Of a stretch of DNA of 64,000 nucleotides, positions 1-6,719 are shown piece after piece. The position numbers and the translations under genes were made by a program. The DNA is from Nucisporomicrobium flavum. Lineage in GTDB: Bacteria; Actinomycetota; Actinomycetes; Mycobacteriales; Micromonosporaceae. The first letter of the stretch is position 1. Every line of letters starts with the position of its first letter. The notes beneath the pieces are model-generated. The model had not been told where the DNA came from and ran no database searches. It worked only from the letters and a program-made list of their open reading frames with translations. The stretch covers positions 13,804 through 77,803 of the forward strand of contig NZ_JADMLH010000017.1 of NCBI RefSeq assembly GCF_016464385.1. Direction: 5' to 3'.

Positions 1-55
1 TGGTGGAGCCCGGGCAGAGCATCGCCCGGCACCCCTGACGGCACCGCCCCCCCGC

Positions 56-87
56 CGGGCGCGGGCCGCTCAGGCGGCCCGCGCCCG
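56..87. terminator. Perfect 14-bp hairpin at the end of the pyrophosphatase gene
   Basis: Bases 56-69 and 74-87 are perfectly complementary (14 bp, almost all G:C) around the loop TCAG. The loop contains the TGA stop of the leftward pyrophosphatase gene, so the last codons form one arm. Actinobacterial terminators often lack a U-tract. This one could also stop a rightward gene ending just before it; bases 3-38 could encode such a gene end. Confidence 0.75.
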
Positions 88-567
88 TTCGAAGCTGCGC
101 CCGATCTCCGCCTCCGCCTCGGCCCGGCCCACCCACGGGTCGCCGTCGATGCGGACCAGCTTGCCGGGCTCCACCGCCTTGTACACCTCGAAGAAGTGCT
201 TGATCTCCAGCAGCAGGAAGCGGTCGAGGTCGGCCAGGTCCTGCAGGTGCGCGAGCCGGTGGTCGGCGGTGGGCACGCACAGCACCTTCGGGGTCGTGCC
301 CTGCTCGTCCCGCATCCGGAACATCCCGATGGCCCGGCTGAGGATGACGCAGCCGGGGAACGTCGGCTCCTGCACCAGCACGAGCGCGTCCAGCGCGGTG
401 CCGTCCTCGACGAGCGTGTCGTCGATGAAGCCGTAGTCCGCCGGGTACTGCGTCGCGGTGAACAGCGTGCGGTCCAGGTGGATCCGGTACGTGTGCATGT
501 CGATCTCGTACTTGTTGCGGGTCCCCCGGGGGATCTCCACCGTCACATCGAAGTCCACGGCGGTCAC
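70..567 (-). CDS. Inorganic pyrophosphatase-family protein with altered active site
   Basis: 165 aa, the normal length for a bacterial family I soluble pyrophosphatase (PPi hydrolysis, cytosol). The framework is intact: VEIPRG at 10-15, RNKYE at 17-21, YPADYGF at 41-47, and the YK pair followed by EPGK near 135. However, the signature normally read as DGDPxD is DGTALD here (residues 55-60), so the catalytic-base Asp is Thr57 and the Pro is Ala58. The later D-H-x-x-D metal motif is A-H-L-Q-D (106-110), losing another Asp. The GTG start at 567 overlaps the stop of the upstream HlyD-like gene (GTGA), so translation is probably coupled. Fold assignment is secure; activity as a pyrophosphatase is doubtful. 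It is the last gene of the beta-glucan operon. Confidence 0.88.
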   Translation of the reverse strand: MTAVDFDVTVEIPRGTRNKYEIDMHTYRIHLDRTLFTATQYPADYGFIDDTLVEDGTALDALVLVQEPTFPGCVILSRAIGMFRMRDEQGTTPKVLCVPTADHRLAHLQDLADLDRFLLLEIKHFFEVYKAVEPGKLVRIDGDPWVGRAEAEAEIGRSFERARAA

Positions 568-1400
568 CGCCCCATGGAGACGAGGCGGGCGGTGCCGGGG
601 ACGCCGGTGCGGGTGTCGACGTACCCGGTGAAGCGCATGCCGGGCACCAGGCCGCGGACCTCCTCGGCGGAGGTCGGCACGAGCACCAGCGTCATCTGGT
701 CCGCCTTGTCGGTCTTGTCGGTGCTGGTGTCCCCCGAGGTCGTGTTGGCGGCGTTGGCGTTCGCGAAGTCGATGTCCTCCAGGCTGCCGACCTGGGGCAC
801 GATCCGCTGCACCTGGGCGTGCACGGTCCGGCTGATGCCCTCGGCCTTCAGGCTGGCCGTCATGCTCGGCGCGATCTCGGGCAGGTCCTTCAGCGGCACG
901 TGCGTCTCGAACCGCAGCAGCGCCGGGTCGTACAGCTCCAGGAACGGCTGGCCGGGCGCGATCGAGCTGCCCACGGTGACGGGCAGGTCGACGACGATGC
1001 CGGGCCGGGGCGCCTTCACGTCGACCCGGGTCAGCTTCGGGTCGCCGTCGGAGTCGGTGGTCGCCACCTCGATCGTGCCGAGCTTCTGCCCCGCCGTGAC
1101 GCGTTCCTGCGCGGTGACGGACACGCCGGTCACCTGACCGGTCTGGGCCACCTCCACGGGCAGGGGCTGAGCGGTGAGCGTCAGCGTGTCCAGGTCGATG
1201 CGGGCCGCGTCGGACTCCCGGGCCGTGCTGATCCGCAGGAAGAGGAAGACCGCGGCGGCGAGGAGCAGGAGCACCACGAAGCGGGCCCGCCACTTGCGCC
1301 AGCCGCCGCCACCGCGACGCTTCGCCGGCGGCTCCGGGGCGCGGGGCTCCTCGATGGGATCGGCGCTGTCCTGCGAGGTGGTTCCGGTGGGTTGGACCAT
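564..1400 (-). CDS. HlyD-like membrane-fusion protein of the glucan synthase operon
   Basis: 278 aa. A basic, proline-rich cytoplasmic N-terminus (1-40) is followed by one transmembrane helix (about 41-57) and an extracytoplasmic domain. That domain contains a biotinyl-lipoyl-like half-motif (VTAGQKLGTIEV, then VKAPRPGIVVDLPVTVGSSI), typical of HlyD/membrane-fusion proteins. It is shorter than classical HlyD and lacks a long coiled-coil hairpin. It starts 13 bases after the cellulose-synthase-like GT2 and overlaps the next gene by 4 bases. In alginate (Alg44) and rhizobial mixed-linkage glucan (BgsB) systems, similar membrane-fusion partners assist a processive GT2. A role in polymer export here is inferred from that context. 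Confidence 0.8.
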   Translation of the reverse strand: MVQPTGTTSQDSADPIEEPRAPEPPAKRRGGGGWRKWRARFVVLLLLAAAVFLFLRISTARESDAARIDLDTLTLTAQPLPVEVAQTGQVTGVSVTAQERVTAGQKLGTIEVATTDSDGDPKLTRVDVKAPRPGIVVDLPVTVGSSIAPGQPFLELYDPALLRFETHVPLKDLPEIAPSMTASLKAEGISRTVHAQVQRIVPQVGSLEDIDFANANAANTTSGDTSTDKTDKADQMTLVLVPTSAEEVRGLVPGMRFTGYVDTRTGVPGTARLVSMGR

Positions 1401-1413
1401 GACGGGGATCCCT

Positions 1414-3081
1414 TCAGGCGGTCCGGGACGGCGGGGCCGGGGCGGGGGCTTCCACGGCCGCGCTGACGATGTCGTCGTTGGCGTCCGACCGGGCGGGCCA
1501 CGGCAGCGCGCGGGCCAGCAGGGCGCCCGCCTTGCGGCGCTCGAGGCGCTGCCGGATGACGTGGGGCGCGATGACCGCCTCGGCGACGACCCGGCCCAGC
1601 ACCACGACGTAGATGGCGGCCCAGCCGATCGACAGGCCGACGGCGGCGACGTCGGTGCCGCGCAGCGGCAGCATGCTGATGCCCACGGCCATCGCCACCG
1701 CGTTGAGCAGCAGCAGCGCGACGTGCGGCAGGACGAGCTCGACGCCGGGCAGGCCGCGCGGGCCGGCGTTGGTCACGCTCCAGCGCACCTTGCGCTTGAA
1801 GATCGCCATGACCAGCGCTTTGACGTGTACGGGCGCCGCCCCGATGCTGGTGACGATCGCGGCGGGCTTGAAGCCGCCGAGCTGCATCACCGTCACGAGC
1901 ACGATGAGCAGGTAGAACGGGGCGTAGTGCACGATCCACGTGCTGATGTCCGAGCGGATCGGGCTCAGGCCGAACAGCAGGTACACCGCCGGCAGGCACA
2001 TCAGGATGAGCGCCGCCAGCGAGAGCAGGTAGTTGACGCCGGCGAGCATGTACTGGAACCGCTGATCGACGGTCAGGCCCTTCTTGCGGAACAGGCCGCC
2101 GCGCAGCAGCACCTCGAAGGCGCCGTACGCCCACCGGAACTGCTGCTTGAAGTACGACAGCAGGCTGTCCGGGGCGAGCCCGCGGCACAGCACCTCGGGG
2201 ATGAACCACGAGCGCCAGCCGCGGCGGTGCAGCTCGATGGAGGTCCAGATGTCCTCGGAGTTGCTGGCGACGTACATGCCGCCGATCTCCTCGAGGGCGG
2301 CCCGCCGGAAGATGACGTTGGTGCCGACGCAGAACACCGCGTTGAAGTAGTTGCGGCCCGGCAGCACCAGCTCGTAGAAGATCTTCTGTGACTCCGAGGA
2401 GCCCTCCGGGACGAGCCCGCGGGCGCTGGGGAAGGCCTGCGGGGTCTGCACGAACGCGACGCCGGTGTCCTGCATGTGCGGCAGCGCGCGGACCAGGAAG
2501 TCGGGGCTGGGCACGTGGTCGGCGTCGAGGATCACCACGAACTCGCCGTCCGTACGCCGCAGCGCCGAGTTGATGTTGCCGGCCTTGGCGTGCAGGTGTT
2601 CCTTGCGGCGCAGGTAGCCGACTCCTTCGCGGGCGGCGGCGTCACGCACCTCGTCGCTGTCACCGTCGTCGAGGATCCAGGTGCGGTGCTCCACCGTCAT
2701 GTCGCGGGCCGCGCGGACGGTCACCAGCACGATCTCGAGGGGTTCGCCGTACACGGTGATGAACACGTCGATCGTCGGCTTGAGGTCGCCGCTGAGCAGC
2801 CGGCGGCGCCACGCGTACACCTCGGGCGGGTCGGGGTGCGGGGTGTACACCAGCACCGTCCACCACATCGCGAGCGCGTTGAAGATCGTGATGCCCTCGG
2901 CGAAGAGCACCAGCGCCCACACCCAGGTGTTGCCCCGGTAGGCCGGGTTCAGCAGGAAGATCATGTAGAACAACGTCACGCCCAGCGCCGCGAACACCGC
3001 GACCCGGGTGGAGCGCTGCATCGGCCGCCAGGACATGTCGTCGGCGGTACGGGAGCCCGGCCTCGTTGCGTCGGCCGTCAT
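1414..3081 (-). CDS. Cellulose-synthase-like processive glycosyltransferase (GT2)
   Basis: 555 aa integral membrane enzyme. Two N-terminal helices (about 27-45, 52-78) precede a cytoplasmic GT-A domain with the processive beta-glycan synthase signatures: DDGDSD (138-143), DADH (186-189), SED in place of TED (275-277) and QQFRW (313-317). Five or six C-terminal helices follow (345-500). It would polymerise a UDP- or GDP-sugar and extrude the chain. No PilZ domain is present at the C-terminus, unlike proteobacterial BcsA, so direct c-di-GMP control is not evident. The ATG at 3081 is preceded by GAGGAGG. Neighbours are a GH16 glucanase and a membrane-fusion protein. The product may be cellulose or a mixed-linkage beta-glucan; sequence alone does not decide. 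Confidence 0.92.
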   Translation of the reverse strand: MTADATRPGSRTADDMSWRPMQRSTRVAVFAALGVTLFYMIFLLNPAYRGNTWVWALVLFAEGITIFNALAMWWTVLVYTPHPDPPEVYAWRRRLLSGDLKPTIDVFITVYGEPLEIVLVTVRAARDMTVEHRTWILDDGDSDEVRDAAAREGVGYLRRKEHLHAKAGNINSALRRTDGEFVVILDADHVPSPDFLVRALPHMQDTGVAFVQTPQAFPSARGLVPEGSSESQKIFYELVLPGRNYFNAVFCVGTNVIFRRAALEEIGGMYVASNSEDIWTSIELHRRGWRSWFIPEVLCRGLAPDSLLSYFKQQFRWAYGAFEVLLRGGLFRKKGLTVDQRFQYMLAGVNYLLSLAALILMCLPAVYLLFGLSPIRSDISTWIVHYAPFYLLIVLVTVMQLGGFKPAAIVTSIGAAPVHVKALVMAIFKRKVRWSVTNAGPRGLPGVELVLPHVALLLLNAVAMAVGISMLPLRGTDVAAVGLSIGWAAIYVVVLGRVVAEAVIAPHVIRQRLERRKAGALLARALPWPARSDANDDIVSAAVEAPAPAPPSRTA

Positions 3082-3146
3082 CGGCGCCACCTCCTCAGCG
3101 TGAGCGTCCCCCGTCGTACGAATGGATAACTGTCGATCTCGTGTCG

Positions 3147-4097
3147 TTATCCGCGCCGGGTGAGAACCGCGACCCGGTCGACGAGCATCGGCACGCCCGG
3201 CTTCGTGGCCGGCGTCGGGCCGCCGCCGAAGGGTGCCGGGAAGGCGCCTCCGATGGCGACGTTGAGGATGACGAAGAACCCGTGGTGGTTGGCCGCCGCC
3301 CAGATCGCCGGGTCGACCCGGTCGGCGCGGACGGTGAACGTGTTGCGGCCGTCCACGTACCAGCGCAGCTCCTCGGGCGTGACGCCGCGGTCGTGCTCGA
3401 TGGCGTACGTGTGGAAGCTGCTGCGGCACCCCGGGCAGGGCAGCTCGCCGCTGCTGATGCCGGTCGGTTCGCCGCACGGCCCGCCGACCGGTACGCCGCA
3501 GTGCAGGGTGTGCCAGACCGAGTCGCGCCCGTTGACGTTCTCCATGACGTCCCACTCGCCGATGCTCGGCCAGTTCGTGGCCGCCACCGGGCGGGCCGGC
3601 GCGCCGAGCGCCCAGAACGCCGCCCAGTAGCCGGCCGCCTGGGGGCCGCTCACGTCCGGCATGCGCAGCGACGCCTCGATGCGGACCGCGCCGCCCTCGG
3701 GCGCGGCGAAGTCGGTGCGGCGGGTCTCCACCCGCGCGGACGTCCACCGGCCGGCGCCGGGCCCGCTGCGCAGCGGGATGATGGCGAGGTGACCGGCGCC
3801 GTCGAGGCGGACGTTGGCGACGTCGTCGGTCATGGTCTCGATCTCGTTGGTGCCCCACTGCCGAGCGCCGCCGGGATAGCCGGTGCCCCGGCTGTAGAGC
3901 CAGTTCCCGGCGGAGAGCCGGGAGCCGGCGGCGCCCTCGAAGTCGTCGCTCCACACCGGCTGCCAGGCCGCCGCGGATCCGGAGGCCGGCGACGCCGGCT
4001 GCTTCCCGGGGTCGTCGTCGGTGGTGCAGGCGGCGAGGATCAGGGTCAGCGCCATGAGGGCGCCGGCCGTACGCACGCGCCCGGCCCGGGCGCTCAC
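3147..4097 (-). CDS. GH16 family beta-glucanase lipoprotein
   Basis: 316 aa. The N-terminus is a lipoprotein signal (basic RAGRVR, hydrophobic stretch, lipobox LAAC with Cys24), so the enzyme should be anchored outside the membrane. The GH16 catalytic motif is IGEWDVMENV (E181, D183, E186), the E-x-D-x-x-E arrangement of laminarinases and licheninases. Aromatic substrate-cleft residues surround it (GYWAAFWALG). The GTG start at 4097 overlaps the stop of the universal-stress gene (GTGA). It lies 65 bases upstream of the GT2, so it probably trims or releases the beta-glucan made by the operon. A second, divergent GH16 lipoprotein occurs at 58927-59736. Confidence 0.9.
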   Translation of the reverse strand: MSARAGRVRTAGALMALTLILAACTTDDDPGKQPASPASGSAAAWQPVWSDDFEGAAGSRLSAGNWLYSRGTGYPGGARQWGTNEIETMTDDVANVRLDGAGHLAIIPLRSGPGAGRWTSARVETRRTDFAAPEGGAVRIEASLRMPDVSGPQAAGYWAAFWALGAPARPVAATNWPSIGEWDVMENVNGRDSVWHTLHCGVPVGGPCGEPTGISSGELPCPGCRSSFHTYAIEHDRGVTPEELRWYVDGRNTFTVRADRVDPAIWAAANHHGFFVILNVAIGGAFPAPFGGGPTPATKPGVPMLVDRVAVLTRRG

Positions 4098-4837
4098 GGG
4101 CGCGCGACCAGCACGGGACAGTCGGCGTGGTCCACGAGGCGACCCCCGATGGCGCCGAGCATGACCCCCTCGAAGCCGTGCCGGCGGGGCCCCACCGTGA
4201 CCAGCCGGGCCCGCCGGCTGCGGTCCACGAGAACCTTGCCCGGGTCGCCGTCGGCCACCTCGCACTCGGCCGGCACCTCGGGGAACTTGTCCCGCCAGGT
4301 CGCCAGCGAGTCGGCGAGACCCCGGTCCTGGGTCGTCACGGCCAGCACCTCGGCGTGGCGCAGCGCGGCCTCCTCGAACGCCCGGCCGAGAACGGCACCG
4401 TCGGCGGCGCCGTCTCCCACGCCGGCGACCACCGGACCGGTGTCCGGGGCCGCCCGTCCGCGGACGACCACGACACAGCACCGGGCGTGCGTCGCGACCT
4501 GGTTGCCGACCGTGCCGTGCGGCGCACCGGGCAGGCCGCCACCGCGCCGGCAGCCCACGACCAGCATGTCGGCCACCTCGGCGGCATGCAGCAGCACGGG
4601 CACCGCGTACCCGGCCTGGGCCACGCAGCTGACCTCGACGCCGGGCGCGACCGTGCGGGCGTGGGTGACGGCGGCGTGCAGGATCGCGCTCGTCGCGGCG
4701 CCCGTCTCCGGCCGGTGGTACGCGGTCAGCACGCGAAGCTCCGCCCCGCGCATCAGGGCTTCGGCGGCCGCCCATTGCACCGCGGCCCGCGACCCGGGCG
4801 AGCCGTCGACACCGACAACGATCCGCGCACCGATCAT
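4094..4837 (-). CDS. Tandem-domain universal stress protein
   Basis: 247 aa with two UspA folds. The first (1-135) begins with the typical strand IVVGVDGSPGSRAAVQWA and has the nucleotide-loop-like segment VVGCRRGGG...HGTVG. The second (140-247) is more degenerate, ending VGPRRHGFEGVMLGAIG and CPVLVARP. Such proteins bind ATP and respond to hypoxia or stress in actinobacteria. The ATG at 4837 has a GAGGAGG site 7 bases upstream. It is the first gene of the leftward glucan operon and is coupled by GTGA overlap to the GH16 gene. Its role in polysaccharide production is unknown. Confidence 0.87.
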   Translation of the reverse strand: MIGARIVVGVDGSPGSRAAVQWAAAEALMRGAELRVLTAYHRPETGAATSAILHAAVTHARTVAPGVEVSCVAQAGYAVPVLLHAAEVADMLVVGCRRGGGLPGAPHGTVGNQVATHARCCVVVVRGRAAPDTGPVVAGVGDGAADGAVLGRAFEEAALRHAEVLAVTTQDRGLADSLATWRDKFPEVPAECEVADGDPGKVLVDRSRRARLVTVGPRRHGFEGVMLGAIGGRLVDHADCPVLVARP

Positions 4838-4854
4838 GGCCGCCTCCTCGATCC

Positions 4855-4870
4855 AGCTGAACAGCTGAAC
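4855..4870. repeat. Tandem 8-bp repeat in the leader of the glucan operon
   Basis: AGCTGAAC occurs twice back to back (4855-4862 and 4863-4870), about 20-35 bases upstream of the universal-stress start codon. It could be a regulator half-site pair or chance. I could not identify a convincing -35/-10 pair in the 190-base gap. Confidence 0.4.
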
Positions 4871-4957
4871 GTTCCGGATGTCGCCGTCCTCGTACGCCCT
4901 TGGACACGGCGGCACACCCCCAGAGTCGTCCTCGCCGGTGCCATCCGCAAGACGGGA

Positions 4958-4991
4958 GCGGCGGCCGCCCCCGGGTGGGGACGGCCGCCGC
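4958..4991 (-). terminator. Hairpin downstream of the M1 peptidase
   Basis: GCGGCGGCCG (4958-4967) pairs perfectly with CGGCCGCCGC (4982-4991). Inside the loop CCCC and GGGG can pair further. It lies 38 bases beyond the stop of the leftward M1 peptidase and upstream of the usp operon, so it separates the two transcription units. Confidence 0.7.
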
Positions 4992-5028
4992 GACGGATGA
5001 CCTTGGCGCTGGTGGCCGGGCCGGTGGG

Positions 5029-6600
5029 TCAGTGACCGGCCGGCATGTGCCGCGCCCCGGCCGGCGCGGCCGCGACGCTCGCCGGCGCCCCGGAGGCGGG
5101 TACCGGGGTGACGGTCCAATCGGGATGCCCGGGCATCGCCGGGGTGGTGGTGCCGTACAGCCAGGCGTTCAGGAACGAGCTCAGATTCCGCCCCGAGACC
5201 GCCGAGGCGAGCCGGATGAAGTCCTGCGTGGAGGCGGACTTGCCGCGGTACCGGCTCACCCAGGCACGCTCCAGGAGCTGGAACTTCTTCGCGCCGATCT
5301 TCTGGCGCAGCGCGAACAGCACCAGCGCGCCGCCGTCGTACACGTTGGGGTTGAAGACGTCCCAGATGGAGTCCGCCTTGAGCGGGCGGGCGACCGGGCC
5401 GAACCGCGCCCGGAACTGGTCGCCGCGGGCGTAGACGCTCTTGAAGTACGCGTCCAGCGACTCGGCGCCGGTGTACTGCTCCAGCGTGCCGGTCTCGTCG
5501 GCGTACGTCACCTCGTACCAGGTGGCGTGCCCCTCGTTCTGCCAGACGTCGCTCCAGCTCCACGGCGAGACGCTGTCGCCGAACCACTGGTGGGCCAGCT
5601 CGTGCGTCAGGATCGGGTTCAGGATGTACGACGGATAGCTGGTGAACGAGGTGTCGTAGAGCGACAGTGTCTGGGTCTCCAGCGCGAAGCCCAGCTCCCC
5701 GTCGATGATCAGCGAACCGTAGTTCTCGAACGGGTAGCGCCCGACCTTGCCCTCCATCCAGGAGATCTCGTGGCGCTCGTCGGCGACCTTCGGCAGCAGG
5801 TCGTCGGCGAGCCGGCGGGGCACGACGTCGCGTACGGGCACGCCGTTGACCGGCGCGCGGTTCTGCACGACGAAGTCACCGACCGCCACCTGCACCAGCT
5901 CGCTGGCCATCGGCTGGGTCTCCCGGAACGTCGACGTGACGTAGCCGTTGCGGGTCTTGGTGCGTACCCGCACACCGTTGGCCGTGGCGGTCCACCCCTG
6001 CGGCGCGACCGCGGTGATCGTGTAGGTCGCCTTGTCGCGCGGGTGGTCGTTGCTCGGGAACAGCAGGTGCGAGGACGCCGGCTGCCCGGCCAGCACGGTG
6101 CCGTCGGGCGTGACGACGAAGCCGACCGGAGCGTCCGCGTCCGGCTGGATCGGGGTGGCCTTGAAGCCGGAGACGCGTACGGTGAACCGCCGGTGCGCCG
6201 GCAGCGCGCGGGGCGGGCTGATCACCAGCTCGTCGCCGTCGCGGGTGAAGCCCGCCGGTCGGCCGTTCACGGTGACCCGGCCGACCGCGTCACCACCGAA
6301 GTCCAGGTCGAAGCGGGACAGGTTCTGGGTGGCGACCGCGGTGATCGTGACGTCGCCGGTGATCTGCTGCGCCGGGTCCTTCTTCGGGTACGTCAGCACG
6401 AGGTCGTAGTTCTGCACGTCGTATCCGCCGTTGCCGAGCAGCGGATAGAGCCGGTCCCCCAGCCCGGGCGCGCCGGGCGTCGCGTGACCCGAGGCCAGCG
6501 CGGGCCCGGTGACGGCCACGGCGCCGGTGAGCCCGAGGACGACGGCCGTGCCGGCCGCCAGGAGCAGGCGGGACGGGATGGTGCCTGAGACAGCTTCCAT
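5029..6600 (-). CDS. Secreted M1 family zinc metallopeptidase
   Basis: 523 aa. A signal peptide (1-38, hydrophobic core LLLAAGTAVVLGLTGAVAV, cleavage near ALASG) is followed by the beta-rich N-domain and the zinc site HELAHQWFG (333-341). The third ligand is in NEGHATW (E356), the exact H-E-x2-H-x18-E spacing of gluzincins. The canonical GxMEN exopeptidase motif is replaced by GELGFALETQ (301-310). This suggests a changed N-terminal-amine pocket, seen in a group of actinobacterial secreted M1 enzymes. The protein ends in an Ala/Pro-rich tail. It stands alone between two hairpins. The start is chosen for the signal peptide; the ribosome site is weak. Confidence 0.88.
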   Translation of the reverse strand: MEAVSGTIPSRLLLAAGTAVVLGLTGAVAVTGPALASGHATPGAPGLGDRLYPLLGNGGYDVQNYDLVLTYPKKDPAQQITGDVTITAVATQNLSRFDLDFGGDAVGRVTVNGRPAGFTRDGDELVISPPRALPAHRRFTVRVSGFKATPIQPDADAPVGFVVTPDGTVLAGQPASSHLLFPSNDHPRDKATYTITAVAPQGWTATANGVRVRTKTRNGYVTSTFRETQPMASELVQVAVGDFVVQNRAPVNGVPVRDVVPRRLADDLLPKVADERHEISWMEGKVGRYPFENYGSLIIDGELGFALETQTLSLYDTSFTSYPSYILNPILTHELAHQWFGDSVSPWSWSDVWQNEGHATWYEVTYADETGTLEQYTGAESLDAYFKSVYARGDQFRARFGPVARPLKADSIWDVFNPNVYDGGALVLFALRQKIGAKKFQLLERAWVSRYRGKSASTQDFIRLASAVSGRNLSSFLNAWLYGTTTPAMPGHPDWTVTPVPASGAPASVAAAPAGARHMPAGH

Positions 6601-6671
6601 GACCGCCGAGCGTAGAACAGATCGAGGGGCTTCGTTGCCCGTTTCGGTGGTTCCCCACCGCCCGGGGGTGC

Positions 6672-6704
6672 GGGCCCGGGACGACCGGCGGCCGTCCCGG
6701 ACCC
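6672..6704 (-). terminator. Hairpin ending the DUF4956-VTC-CotH operon
   Basis: CCGGGACG (6676-6683) pairs with CGTCCCGG (6693-6700). The flanking GGG (6672-6674) and CCC (6702-6704) extend the stem after one mismatch. It begins 16 bases beyond the CotH stop codon. Confidence 0.65.
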
Positions 6705-6719
6705 TCCCTGCCCCCAGGG

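Noticed and set aside
3..38. Possible 3' end of a rightward gene (reading VEPGQSIARHP then TGA)
   Set aside because: Only 11 codons are visible. The terminator just downstream is compatible with a gene end, but the frame cannot be tested within the window.
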